The position numbers were made by a program, and so were the translations under genes. A DNA stretch of 64,000 nucleotides from Albula goreensis (taxonomy: Eukaryota > Chordata > Actinopteri > Albuliformes > Albulidae): positions 8,478,128 through 8,542,127 of the forward strand of contig CM040758.1 of assembly GCA_022829145.1 (NCBI GenBank), in the 5' to 3' direction. Within the stretch, counting starts at the first letter, position 1; each line of letters begins with the position of its first letter. The notes under the pieces were generated by a model. That model had not been told where the DNA came from. It ran no database searches and saw nothing but the letters and a program-made list of their open reading frames with translations. Shown one piece after another: positions 39,901 to 52,300 of this stretch.

Positions 39901-42900
39901 CATAGCAAAATATGGTCCTGAAAGCCCAGCCCAGAAATATTCAAATACTAAGGCTCAACATGACATGCCTGTATTGCTGGCACCAATATATACCAAGGCA
40001 CAAGGCTTTTACTACCTGCCCATTTGTGGTGAAAACCAATCAAACATAATACCTTGGTGACCTTCATCCTTTTTGTATAGTATGGTGTTTAGGTGCATGA
40101 TTGTCTTTTACAAAAATAAAAAAACACATTAAAAATTAAGTATATAAAATCAAGTATATAAGTATATATCAAGTATATAAAGCCGGAGGTTCAACTTTTC
40201 TTACCAGCATTTGCACAAAGTGGTGCCACAGCAACTCATGCAAGTTGATGTGGAACTCTTCCACAGGGAATTTCTCATCTGCTCTCTCATTTGCCTGTAA
40301 AACAAACAATCCCCACAGAATATATACAGTGGACTAATCAGATCTATGTTGTTAACATGGAATGCTTTGATGTGGAACAGAATGAAGATTATCCCTAAAC
40401 CATGGGGGAACACATACTTCATGCAAGTGCTTTAGAAACTGGAGGACAGCCTTGATGTTTCTTTTTGTGGTCTGATCCAGTCCAAACCACAACAGACTGG
40501 ACAGAGCATGCTTCCACATGTGGACATGCTTCTTCACTGAGCAAGGCCCTAAGGATGACCACTGTCTTCCTGTCAAGCACAAAACCCATGCAAATGATCC
40601 ATCAGGGATGGCCATCACACACAAATCACTTGTATGGGGATTACCACTGAGCACCAAGCACAAAACATAGAGATCTATAACATTTGAACATCACATGCAA
40701 CCATACAAATTAGGTAGTGAATATTTTAGCATAACGTTGACTTACTTTATTATTTAAGCATTGACATTCCTAATAATATCTGTTCGCCCTCACTGTAGCT
40801 GTAACTTCCTATAGCAATTCTGCAGGGTAGAGACAAGCATGTATGTCCGCTGAAAGGTATGCATTTAACTATAGCGTCTTCTCACTTCTGCAGGTCAGCA
40901 GCTATGCTATGTAGCAATAGCATGGCCATGTACTGTATGTAAGACTGCAGTCTTACATACCTGGCTCAGACAGACTGCAAGTGCTTCATCATTTATGTTG
41001 CCCCCAGTTACACTCAGTTATAATCAGCAGTGGCATGATCAGAATTCGGTCCCAGACAATGGAAGTGCGTCAATGCACAGAGCTAGTGTACATAAGCCCC
41101 AATTCCTGTTCATATCAAATATCTACATACGCTAATAAAAGGAAAACATATAACTTAGCACAACACACTGGTCTCTGTAGAGGCGGGTGTTACTTATCAG
41201 TCGGTACTTAAACAACATGACCTTACTCAGTAACTGGGTGGACACATCACTGAGCTGCAAAATGGCTCTCGCCAATGGAAGGACGAGGCTGTCGATGTTC
41301 TGGTCTTCCTGGAAACAGGTGGCATTCTGGTAGGATCAGGAAGATGTCCACAGACTTCATGACTTTAGAAGCTTCAACAAGTTTTTGCACCAGAGGAACC
41401 ATGGGGATCTACAAAGGGCATTTAGACAAATGACTTCAAGGTAAAAAAGAAAAGCTACCATTTTTGTCAGTAATGATAAAAGTATTAAGTATTTTAATAT
41501 ATAAATATCAATTTAAAGATTTCAGTTTTGCACTCTTAGAAAAACAAAGTTCGTAAAGGGTTCTTCACTTGTCGTACTGAAGGAACCCATAAAGTTTCTT
41601 CTTTGATATGGATTTCTCTGTAGAACCTTTTTCTGAGGGTTACATAAAGAACCCCTTAAGATATCTGTATCTAAGATGAACCTTTAAGGGTTCCCCCACC
41701 AGGACAAATGGAAAAACTTTAAAGGTGCGAGAAAGCACTTTTTTCCCCAAGAGTGTTAAGTATTACCTGATTGGTGATCCATGGTATCTCCTTAAGTTTG
41801 CTGAAAGTCTCTCGGACAGCAGTCATGTTGACAGCAGTAGAATTCACTTCAGGGTTTGACTGAACACAGGACACATCATTAAAAATTCTCTGAACATCAA
41901 GGCCAAGTAAGATTTGCAGCATCATATATGAGGTAGGGGAAACCAAACATACCTGCTTTGAATAAAACTGGCCACAATCCTTGAACTTGAGGAAAATATT
42001 TCCTCAATTTCCCTGAAGTGCCAAAATATAGAAAAAAAAATGATATTACAATGAAAATCCAATTGAGAATAACAGTTTACATGATTACCTGCAAGGTTTC
42101 AATATAATTCCCAAAATGTATAACTTTTAACATTTATTGTGAGGATCAATACAGAAAAAAATCAAGAATAAGGAATAAGGAAGGAAATATAGAACCTTTG
42201 AGCATTTTTTTTGCTGGTTTCTCAGTGACAGCAATTTTTGCAGGTTTTCTTTGTCAATTTTGCTTTGGTCCTTTGCTTTAAAACTCTAAAAAAACAAAAA
42301 CAGAAAAAAATTATATGTTTAAAAAGTTGTTATATGTACAGAAAATAGTATGTAAATGCAGTTGACACCTGGGTTAAACTTGGTCACTTAAAGATACATT
42401 TAAATGCAACTTTTGTAAATAAAAAAAGGAATTTAAAATATATTTAATCTGCAAAATAAATATAAAAACGTAATCCAAGAGCTATTTGACTTTAATGGGT
42501 TTAGTTAATTAAATCAATGGGTAAAATCACTGGAGCAAAGTCAGTTAGTTGATTAGGTGGGTATAATATCACCTCTGGTGGAACAACATAGATGAAGTTT
42601 GAATTCCACCCACAGGAAATCTTCATGTCTGAGAGAGAAGGGATTTTAAAGTAAATGTTTAATGCAATTGAATACATAAAAATGACTAAATGGAGCATTT
42701 TCATTGTGAATAAAAATAAGCAGCAGTTTTGATAACTAGTGATAACTGATTTAAAATGAACACCTAGCAGCTTATTGGCTAGTTGGACTTTAAAAGTTTG
42801 GTTTGAAACAAACGAGAATCAACTTTTCAGTGATTACTAATAATATCGCAGTGTGTAGTAGGGTGTGTGTATGTACTGCTATTGGTGTGTTGTACCTCTC

Positions 42901-45900
42901 AGTGTGTGGTAGGGTGTGTAGTGCTGCAGTGTTTTATCTCACTGTGTGCAGTTATGGGTTCAGTTCTCCAGGTGTCCTGCACAGGTGTGGGCTGCAGGCT
43001 GTTCTCTGTGGAGCCCTGCCCCAGCTGACCCTTGACCCCACTCCCAAAGGCCAGCAGCACTCCAGAGGATGTCAGGACCAGAGTGTGGTGGCTGTGAAGA
43101 ACACAATGACAAACTCTCACTTTGAAAGGTGGACTGCTCCACAATAGAAAATTAAGATGCTGGAGACCATTAGGAAGTCCTACCTGCCACATGCTATCTG
43201 TGAGGCCGGCCCCTCTATGTTCTCTACCCTCCTGGGTCTGAGCTCATTGGCTGTGGAGTTGTGTCCTAGCTGGCCGAGTGTCCCCTCCCCAAAGGTGAAC
43301 ACGCCCCCCTCCTGTGGGCCAGAAGAAGCAGAGATGACTGTGCAGAAGGAGTGCTGCAGTTCTACTACAGAAAACAGCAGTATGACTCAAAAACTGATTC
43401 TACCTGAGCCAGAACAGCAGTGTGAGTCTCTCCACAGCTTATGTAGGTCACACCCAGGGATCTGAGAGCAGGCACTTCACACACATTGAACTGGCCTGTC
43501 AATGAACACAAGTCCAGTTATTACTTATAATTAACTATAATTGTGTGTGTTTTCATATCAAAGTTATGAAGATAGTTATTAATAATACATAGACTGAACC
43601 TCTCTTTTCACCTGGCTTCTGTTAGGTGGATATTAACAGTAGGGAGATGGTCATGAACAGGACAGTACTGAGCTGGTTATGAACTGTAATAAGATGGTTA
43701 TGAACAGTACAGAATCAGCTATGTCCATGACTGAGCTGATTATGAACAGAACTGAGATGGTTATGAACAGTACTGAAGTGGTTATGAGCAGGACTAAGAT
43801 GGTTATGAGCAGTGGGGTGGAGCAGACACCTCTGTCATCCATGCGGTTGAGTCCCAGCTGCCCCACAGCATTAGCGCCACAGCAGTACACCAGCCCAGAG
43901 AGGGAGAGGAACAGGCTGTGTGCCCCCCCAGCACTGATCTGAGTCACTGGGACTCCAGTGAGGGAGAGGATCGGAGCTGGGGTGTCCTGGATGGACACTT
44001 CCTTCCCCAGGCCTAGCTGCCCATGGGAGTTCTGACCCCAGCTGAAAACCTCACCCCCTATAGGATACAAACAGACTTACTTTTTGATTAATCAAGTGAA
44101 ACACCAGTAACAAAGCAGTTTAATATAATTTTCTAGTTTACCAGCATCCCTCAAAATAGGAACCAGGTATGTTGCTGAGACACCATTCATAAACTGAAAT
44201 TTGGCCACTGAAAACATGTATAATTGATACATCCACCTGATGATATTTCCATTAGTGCCAGACAATAGCTAATCATGCTTCTCAACCAGCAAGTACATAA
44301 GCAACACAATGCTACAATGCAAGTTTGCGATGCTATTCTAAGCTATAATACAACTCTTCAACACAACCAGTACATTCTATTACACATGCCAAAAACCAAA
44401 AACATAGAATGACAAAAGCTTGAGAAACACAGCATTCAGTCAATATTTGAAAATATTGTTTTACCAGTTAAAATGTGTTAAATATGGCAGAGAGTGGGGC
44501 TTATTTTGAGTGGACTGAACATGTGCATAGACAGGTACAAGGACCCCTTACCTGCAGTGAGAGCCAGTGAGTGGTCATTCCCGCAGGCAACTTGATATAT
44601 TTGGATGGGTATGGTAGATGGTATCTGCACCTTTCTGAGGTATATGTGGAGGATACACAGGTGTGACAATACTGGTCATCAGTAATGGATTTGGCTGGGG
44701 TGTATGTGAAAAACAGGCGTAATATGTCAATAGTACAGCATATGATAATGTTGACATTACCATTACTATTATCTTTATTACTACTATAGATCCTGATCAG
44801 TTAACTCCTGTTCTGACTGAAAGTGAGAGGGTCATTGTGATTGAATAAGCTGTAAATATGTGATGTAGAGGAATACTGTGACATGTCCTATTTGGATTTA
44901 ACCACCTTTATGATAAACACAAAATAAATAGTTTGCAACCTTCTGTGTCACTTTCAAGTTACTTACTTTGCTACAATCTCAGTATCGTTTTTCTTTCAAT
45001 ACCTGGAGGTATTTGTGTGCTGTTTTCGGTTGATATGAACTTGCCTTGGTTTTCGGTTGTCTGTTTTGCAGGGACCAATCCCAAGCTGGCCCTCCTTGCC
45101 CCAGCCCCACGAATACACCTGATCCGATTCACAGAAAGCCAGGCAGTGTTTCCGCCCACAAGCCACGCCAACCGCTCCATCAACAACTCCCACCTGCGCT
45201 ATAATACAAACTCCCTTTCATTACCTATTCCTCAACTCTTCCACGACACTTTGAGTGCAACTTTTTTTTTTTTTTTTTTTTTTGAGTATCAGTGGGCAAA
45301 GATTTTTCAGATCCCCCGGATCAATCTGAAACATTCGGAGGTTTTTTACTGCAGTTTTTTTTTTAATTGTGTACACACCGGAGCTGGTACTATGGACACA
45401 TTCTATAAAAGTTGAAGCAAATTATACATTACTCCAAGAATTTTAGATTGCATTCACTCAACTTCCAGTCCATAGTGCATTTGCAAAGCACAATTTCTGG
45501 ATCAGATTTGCTGTGTGTCATACGGCCATTTAATTAATTTTATTTTACAATTCAGTAAAACCATTTCTTTTGCTATTTCTCCACCGTTAAATTCACGGCC
45601 ACTCTACTTCCGTAATGGATAAAACAATTGGGTAAAACCGTTCTTTCAGAGTAAATGGCTGGCAGTTTTTCACCGTTAATTCAATGGCATTTGTACGGTG
45701 CACATTAAATGGGTGGATATTAGAAGACATTGACAATGGCTTTATGACTTCCACTACGATCAGGTAAGGAGATGAAACCAGAAATATGTGCGAAATACAC
45801 ACTTATGGGGCGTGACAGCTGATTTTAACACAACTCCGGAGAAACAAAACTGAAACTAGGACGTCACTACTTACAGATACTTTGACAGGATTATAGCAAC

Positions 45901-46366
45901 GACGGCGAATGGCGTCCAAATGTTTAAATAGAATCGACATATACAATCATACATGTATGGGCTATTTGTAATGCTTGTTTTAGCATCACTATGCATTCTT
46001 AAATGATAGCTATAGTTTAGTGAGGACCCTTTTTACCACAACACATTTCCAAATTTCCACTGATTGACAGGTATATGGTCATCAACACTTAACGACAAGA
46101 ATAAACCTTTATGAATACTGTTTTCTTAGGGTACCTGGTAATCTTGTTTTCCTGTTCGCTTGTCTGCCGAGTCGTCCGTTCGAATTGCGTCCGCATGAGA
46201 AAACTTTGCCATTTGCGGTGAGAATCAACGTGTGCTCCTCGCCACAAGCTATTTGCCTTATCTCACCAAAGGAGAAATTGCCGTTCCGGGGTGTCACGAT
46301 CAAATGTTCATTTTCGTCAAGGGAAACCCCAAGCTGCTCACCCGATCCATCACCCCAGCAGTACAT
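33985..46366 (-). CDS. HERC-A: HERC5/6-like ligase with broken frame
   Basis: A small-HERC gene with 23 coding exons on minus and the HERC3 exon plan. From the ATG at 46366 it starts MYCWGDGSGEQLG and ends TCHNLLRLP...HNRGFWKD. The C-terminal end resembles human HERC5 (TCHNILSLP...NNRGF) more than HERC3. It is not intact: exon 9 (+1), exon 11 (-1) and exon 12 (+1) each differ from HERC-B by a frame-changing indel, giving TGA at 42004-42006 and 41247-41249. The propeller half and the HECT half are open, with all phases agreeing. The family role would be interferon-induced ubiquitin or ISG15 ligase activity. It may be a recent pseudogene, or a gene with assembly errors. A HERC3/4 duplicate is less likely given the position next to PPM1K. 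Confidence 0.88.
37130..37560 (+). mobile_element. Dispersed fish repeat (GCCGCAAGTAGCGATTACGG type)
   Basis: Begins after an AAT run with GCCGCAAGTAGCGATTACGG and includes TTTTGCTGTGCAAATCC, TTTGGTTTGCTATAGCACCA and GGAGTTACAGCTCATTG. I recognise this as a repeat common in fish genomes but cannot name its family with confidence. It lies in the HERC-A intron between exons 17 and 18. Confidence 0.5.
37840..37895 (+). mobile_element. SINE 3' tail (GCGTCTGCTAAATGAATAAA)
   Basis: The segment CGCTTTGGCGTCTGCTAAAT followed by GAATAAATGTAAATG is the conserved tail of a widespread fish SINE. A weaker copy lies near 62994-63046 in PPM1K intron 1. Confidence 0.65.
39405..42285 (-). other. HERC-A linker exons 9-15, three indels
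   Basis: Exons on minus: 42196-42285, 41953-42012, 41767-41859, 41227-41408, 40418-40569, 40205-40294, 39405-39500. Lengths show the damage against HERC-B: exon 9 is 90 against 92 nt with an eight-A run, exon 11 is 93 against 94, exon 12 is 182 against 181. Exon 10 then reads TGA at its third codon. The HERC3 24-nt microexon has no visible counterpart. Exon 12 still shows [11 protein letters not shown] before its shift. Exons 13-15 are open. Confidence 0.8.
41531..41755. mobile_element. Non-autonomous DNA element with terminal inverted repeats
   Basis: Ends CACTCTTAGAAAAACAAAG (left) and, reversed, CACTCTTGGGGAAAAAAG (right) form clear inverted repeats about 225 bases apart. The interior has GGGTTCTT and AAGAACCCC motifs typical of a fish MITE family. 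No clear target duplication was seen. It sits 11 bases inside the intron after HERC-A exon 11 (minus sense); the matching HERC-B intron is about 100 bases and lacks it. Confidence 0.75.
45262..45283. repeat. Poly(T) tract
   Basis: An uninterrupted T run in HERC-A intron 1, possibly the tail of a retroposon on the minus strand. Confidence 0.85.
45841..45857 (+). promoter_or_regulatory. ISRE/IRF-like element in HERC-A intron 1
   Basis: GAAACAAAACTGAAACT contains AAAACTGAAAC, one base from the ISRE core GAAANNGAAAC. The flank CTCCGGAGAAAC is shared with HERC-B intron 1 (59473-59488), where the ISRE is perfect. Interferon control is inferred from sequence and family knowledge only. Confidence 0.55.
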
Positions 46367-47118
46367 CCCGTCTGTGTCAGTCAGCTAACTAGCATCAAGC
46401 GCAAACATGAGCAGGCTCAGTTCAAAAACTGAAGTTTTAAATTCAAGAAAGTTGCGGTGACAGGTGAATGACAATTCTGTATTTACCAGAGGTGTCCTGT
46501 TAATAGCAGTAACGTCCGATTGAAACTGAAGATGCGAAGAGCAATCGATTTAATTTCTACCGGTGTACTAAATGCTTACGTCAGCAATTGTCAGAAAATG
46601 ATACTTAGACCTGAACGGTTGGGAGTTTCATTTTAGAACTAGCCACAATAAAACATGCCACATCCCAATGCCTGGCAACAGTACTGTTTTCCTGTGAAGC
46701 CATGTGATAGTTTTATGACTGAAACCGAGGAAGGAGCCTGAAATGTGCTAGTAAAAGGTGTGTGCATATTGAAAGCACACTGAATACCAAAATAACACAT
46801 TGCAGCCAAATATTCCTAGTATACAGTTTCACTAGTATGCAATGCACATTTCAATTACATATTAAATAATTAAAAAAAAACCTTTGTTTTGGAAAAACAT
46901 TTTGCATGGATATAAACTTGATTGTTTATACTTATGTAAGAAACAGATTTCTGTTATTTTAATATAACCCTTTTGGTGAAAATGGCTATAAGAAACAGAA
47001 ATATATGATTTTCAGTAGGTGTGTCCAAACTTTTGTGTCCAAACATGATGCCTATGATTTTCAGCTGGGTATCCATGGCAGCAGATGAATCACTGTGCAG
47101 ATGTGGCAGCGGCAGGCC
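46367..47118 (-). promoter_or_regulatory. HERC-A upstream region with ISRE-like sites
   Basis: GAAACTGAAG lies at 46522-46531, about 156 bases before the HERC-A ATG, in a block also recognisable upstream of HERC-B (AGCAGTAAC...GATGCGA). AGTTTCATTTTAG at 46624-46636 is a second near-consensus ISRE in the other orientation. Beyond about 46760 the sequence is AT-rich. Near 47020 there is a GTGTCCAAACTTTTGTG transposon-end-like motif. Confidence 0.5.
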
Positions 47119-47976
47119 TCAGTCCTTCAAGAAGCCTCGGTTGTGAGCGATGGCTTCTGTGAGTTTAGCCTTGAGTCCCTCTTTGGTCATGTAAACAGGC
47201 AATCGCAGAAGATTGTGGCAGGTGAGGGCCTCTGGGAGGTGCTGGGGGGTAGAACTCAGCAGGACCTCAACCGTCATCCTAATCTGCCCCATTCCCAGGA
47301 CTGGGATACGGTCGTAACCTGTCACAAACACTGAGACACGGAAGGAGAGCCCAAAAAGAGACATGATCTTTATTACACTACACTATCTTCGCTTATCAAC
47401 CAAATATATGATCATTCAGTGAGAAAACAACAATTTAAGGATTTGTTTTGACAGTGAAGACAAGCTATTCAGCCAGTCTAGGCTCATCATTTACCCAGAC
47501 TCTGACATCTACAGCACTGAAAAAAGCCAGGAATTTAATAACACAATGGTGTCGCCTAATAATACATGGCTTGATAAGTTGTTCCATGCATTAACAACTC
47601 TCTGTGTAAAATGTACCTCTTGGTATCCATATGGTATTTACTTTAAAGTCATGTCCATTGAAGTCCCTTTGTTCTGCTGACTGAAACATGCTTTATAGAT
47701 CTAATTTGAAATGTTTTATAAATCATTCATGTCAATAAAAACATAACAGCATGCCACTTACAGAGGAAGTTTCTTCCCAGTTTATCTGTTATAAACCAGA
47801 CAGAAAGCACTGTTGGATATTATGCAGGAGCAAAAATTGCTTTTTCACTTTTAGTACTACATAGAGATTGATATTTATTAATATTAGTATTACAGTCTTA
47901 TCTGTTACATACACAAAAGGTCATGTACATGTTTTCCACATCATCATCAGGGTAGTCCAACAGGTACTGCATACAC
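47119..47976 (-). pseudogene. HERC-C: truncated HERC fragment
   Basis: Contains an almost exact copy of the HERC-A last exon (47119-47330, ending RGFLKD, catalytic cysteine codon 47218-47220) and of HERC-A exon 19 (47913-47976), in the right order. The exons between are deleted: after the donor-end nine bases of exon 22 (CAGAGGAAG, about 47761-47769) the text jumps to intron sequence that in HERC-A lies near 36045. Both retained exons are open. The 3' flank (TGGGTATCCATGGCAGCAG near 47066) instead resembles the HERC-B 3' flank near 49260. It is best read as a partial duplicate with internal deletion. Confidence 0.85.
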
Positions 47977-47997
47977 CTTGAAAGTACAATGACGTCT

Positions 47998-49314
47998 ATA
48001 GCGTCAGAAAACATACTTTTCAAATGTGTAGCAAGACCTCTTCCAGAGAACTGAATGAAATCGCATCTTAGTGGAAAGAGCGGTGTACGTTTGTCAGACT
48101 CTTTTGCGCTACACATTGCGGTTATTTAGTTTGTGATTCATTTCTTCTTTCTAGCACACCCATAACTCTTGAGTTTGTAATATTTCACTGCCAACTACAA
48201 AGCAGCCTTTCAGAAATGTTCCGGAAAGGTGTTGAGGAACAATCAAACGTAAGGAGCCTTGGTACGTAGCCCACATGGGGGCGGTCGGCCAATGGGGTTT
48301 GGTGTGGCAGACTACGTCACATGAACGTAGGAGGAGACTTGATACATAGCCCACATAGAGGTAGTCGACCAATGGGGTTTGGCGTGGCAGATTCCTGGGG
48401 CACCAACAGCCTTTATTAGTTCACCTACAAATCATTCCATTGTGCAATGTAATCACCCATTGTAGCAGGTGAAACAGATCACAGTGAAAATCATAGGAAA
48501 ATGTATGAGTCAAAAGTCAAGGAATAAAATACATATTTATTTTTTCAATATGAGCTAAAGCTATGAAAAATAAATATAGACTTTCATCTCTTTAGACATT
48601 ACAATAATTGTATCTGCACCTACTGTATGCATTTTTACAACTATGAAATCAAGAAGTTAAGAGGCAAATCAGTATGTTATAATGCTAATAAAATAGTACA
48701 TTTCACAGAAGAATGTCTAAACCCAATTCTATTACCATACATGTTACTCAGTTAAGTCTGATATTTTTAATATTCTAATTTAATATTCTCTTAGAGCTGA
48801 ATTAACTAAAAAATGTTCATGCTTTTCCTGTGAAATAATCCAGTGTAAAGCACACTTGAATCTCAGGGATTTGCACTCACTGGGAATGGAGTCCTTTCCA
48901 AAATCACAAATGTTTTGAACTGTGTTGTTGTTGGTTTTAATGTTTTGAAAGTGATGTCGAAATTCCCTCATTTAAATTTTGCATTTTTAATATCGTGGGG
49001 ATATGTTCCACTTTTTAGTTTAATGCTTACCTTTTGTATGAATGATTGAAAATGAAAAAACACAAACTTCTACACAAACTACTTCCTTATATGTACTGTG
49101 TTTACCAGCTTTTCTGTTTCCTATGAGTTCTCTATCTCTGATGTTCAACTGTAATGCTTATATAAGAGTTTACCTGGAATGAAATAAACAAGCATGATAT
49201 AATGTAAACAAAATGAGCAGAGAGTAGATCGAATTTGACATGATGTGTATGATTTTCAGCTGGGTATCCATGGCAGCAGATGAATCGCTGTGCAGACAGT
49301 GGCAGCGGCAGGCC
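47998..49314. other. Unassigned spacer between HERC-C and HERC-B
   Basis: Homology to HERC-A ends near 47997. An open frame runs from 48116 on minus through the HERC-C exon 19 copy, fusing about 45 novel residues to it. I do not recognise the novel part. A two-copy 80-bp repeat lies at 48252-48410. The rest is AT-rich with no exon recognised; the right end is the HERC-B 3' flank. Confidence 0.45.
48252..48410. repeat. 80-bp direct repeat with CCAAT motifs
   Basis: Two imperfect copies begin at about 48252 and 48332. Each contains a TAGCCCACAT block and CCAATGGGGTTTGG. The first also has TACGTCAC, close to a CRE. These would suit a promoter, but no transcript start can be placed. Confidence 0.75.
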
Positions 49315-52300
49315 TCAGTCCTTCCAGAAGCCTCGGTTGTGAGCGATGGCTTCCGTGAGTTTAGCCTTGAGTCCCTCTTTGGTTTCGTAGACTGGCAGTA
49401 TGAAAAGCGTGTGGCAGGTGAAGGCCTCAGGAAAGTGCTGAGGAGTAGAATTAAGCCGGACGGTAACCGTCATCTTTATCTGCCCCATGCCCAAAATCGG
49501 GACACGATCACAGCCAGTCACAAACACTGAGAAACCAAAGGGGAGCACAGAGAGAGAGGGAGAGACACAGGCTTTAATACACCACAGAATCTTCATTTAG
49601 CAACTAAAGCCAAGAATCTTTTTGGTCCAATGAGCTTTCCCCAATAAAGCTGTAATTTTGGAACATCATTTTTGATAAACGTGTGGTTTGATGATGAAAA
49701 TAGGCCTTTCAGCCCAACTAGGCTCGTTTTACTGATAGTCGGGTTTACAGCACTAAACCACAAGGTTCTGTGTTTCACCTACATCACCTGCTTAGATAAT
49801 CCACACATTAACAATGCTCAGTGTGAAATATACCTGATATCAGTGTGGTATTCACATTGAACTATTGTCCATCTAAACTCTGTTCTTCAGGCTGAACTCA
49901 ATCTTATGAAACATCATTTATAAACCCAAAATAAAATTGTTTTAAACCTCATTCATGTCAATAAATAACATAACGGCATGCCACTTACAGAGGAAGCCTT
50001 TTTTCTGCTCTGGAGTCAGATCCTCAAACACCTCCCAGAACATGACGATGTTGGGGTGCTCATCGTGATACTCTCCATCGTACACTGTGTTCTACATCAA
50101 AGAGAGAGAAAGCATTTGGTTTACAGTGTGTGACAGTCAAAAATGCACATCTGTTGCATTAACCTGACAGGGAAGCACAACATTTATCCATTTAGTCAAA
50201 ATGCCTTTTCTGCACTGCAAAAGAAAGTGATTAAGATGATGAAACAGGGTTCAAAGGTCCAACTCTGTATTATGGGTTTGTGAAAGAGATTAGGAATTAA
50301 ATTTTGTGTAAAGTCAGTGCATTTGTGATTGCGTTTGAGGAGTTTCTTTTACCTGTTTCAGAGTATCCCAGTCGTAGTCCTCCGTTCCCACCATCACCCC
50401 CTTCAGCTCCTCTGGTTGGAAGATCTTCACCACGCCCTCATCGCACACCTTGTAAAATCCTCTCTTGAACTCCTCAAACACGCCCTCCACTGACTTATTC
50501 ATGAAGTAATCCACATAGAGCTGGACAAACTTTTTCCTATGAGAATATATGAGACATTAACATTATGTGCAGAGCCTTCCATCTAAACGCAATGACTTCC
50601 CAAATGTAACAGTGTAACTGGTGTGTGTGTGCAAAATAAACTTAATATACCTGTTAGCAATGGTGACTGGTTTTTGTTTTTCTGCTGGATCTAGTTCTAC
50701 CACACTGCCATTACAGGTCACCTGTTGTCAGATTGAAAGCAAACCAATGTTTCGTGAAAAATTGCATTACAAAATAAAAAACAGAATAATAACCAGAAAG
50801 ATGACAGGAAATTTATCTGTGTATATACTCTTAAACCAATCATGACCATACATATTCATATTTAATTGTCATCATTACTGATATACATGATAAGTGACAT
50901 ACACGAAAAGTGATATGCATGTCTTCCACAACATCATCGTCAGATTCTTCAAGCAATCTCTGCAATGACCTTCAAAAAACACACGATATGCTGAAGTAAA
51001 ACAACAAAGTTATATGTAGAATTTACCATATCCTTTAGGACAAATACAAAATTTAAAAAGAATGGCAAATGTCCAGCACCCTAGGTTTCACAGGACGACT
51101 TCCATCCAAGCCACTAACTAGCCAACAGAAATTCAACTTTATGCTACTACTAACAAAGCCTAACCTTTCCAGGCCCTAGAACAGCCCTGGTTCTCAACAG
51201 TTTGCTGCAAAAGGGCTACTAGGTCATATGGCCTTAAAATGAGTTCTGAACCTACTGCATACACTGATTAATGTCTTTAGAGCAGAGAGTATTGTGATTC
51301 CACTTGACATGACTGTAATTGTATTTTTCCTGTCCGCTGGGATGTCCAACTGTCATTTACTATGAATGAATTGGAAATCAGTTCTTTGTTTACTCACTTT
51401 CCCTCAACAGTGAACTCTTTGAAATCCTCCAGGGAGGGCTTCACACCCAGTAGCTTTTTATAGAGGGCCAGGGGAAATGGTAGATGTACAATGTTGTTAT
51501 TGTGCATGGCCAATCCACACAGAACCCCAACAGGAAGTACCTGTCCAGCGGCTGTCCAGGCTGTTCAAACAGAGAAAGTAGACCAACAACTGAAATAATA
51601 GCGACTTTACTGGAAACAAAGGTAGAGAGTAGGAATAGTTGGCAATGGTATAATTAACACAGCACTGTGTGAATGAACAACTGAAAAGAATATTAAACAA
51701 TCATGTAATTTTTACAGCACTGAAAGACCAAACACTAAGGCTAAACCAAAAAACCATGAACACAAGCATCAAGTGCAGACAAACTACAGTATTGAGGTAA
51801 ATCTTTTCTTTACATGGTTACTTCTTTTTTTTATTGTACATGCTTATATTGTTAGTTTGCTTGCCGAAGACGCAAACTATTGTTCTATAGAATCTTTACT
51901 TCTTATTATAATTATTCCTGGTTCTTCCGGACGTATTGCCTCCTACAGTTTTTAAGCTAGACATACCAAACTTGGCCACCAGAGACGTGAATATACATGT
52001 CATGTTGATTTTATTATCAATGTCATTGATACTTTTTAAAGCTTTAAAAAACGGCCTCCATTGACTTAACATTGGTGGAATGTGAGCAAGCTGATGTGGC
52101 TAACGTTACTAAGCAACAATTATAATGGCCGCTGCTAACAAACTGATTTTATGTATTATTATCTATCTGAACTGTATGAACTACTTTAGCGGTAAGGATT
52201 TGTAGTTTTTAGTATGATCTACTTTTTAAGATAGACATACCAAATTTGGTAACTTGAATATACTGACCAGTGCGCTTGTATTTTTCTTAGATATACTATT

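Larger units (their letters stand above)
42573..46366 (-). other. HERC-A RCC1-like exons 1-8
   Basis: Exons on minus: 46135-46366, 45045-45198, 44552-44634, 43830-44057, 43404-43495, 43184-43311, 42943-43091, 42573-42628. Propeller motifs seen: [114 protein letters not shown]. Exon 2 ends at a GC donor (CCAAG then GCAAGT), because no GT is available at the required phase. Exon 7 ends at GTGAGA, 1 base into a codon, matching exon 8. No frame break was found in this half. Confidence 0.87.

Noticed and set aside
44933-45415. Plus-strand open frame of 160 codons
   Set aside because: Antisense to HERC-A exon 2 and translating a poly(T) tract as Phe; not a gene.
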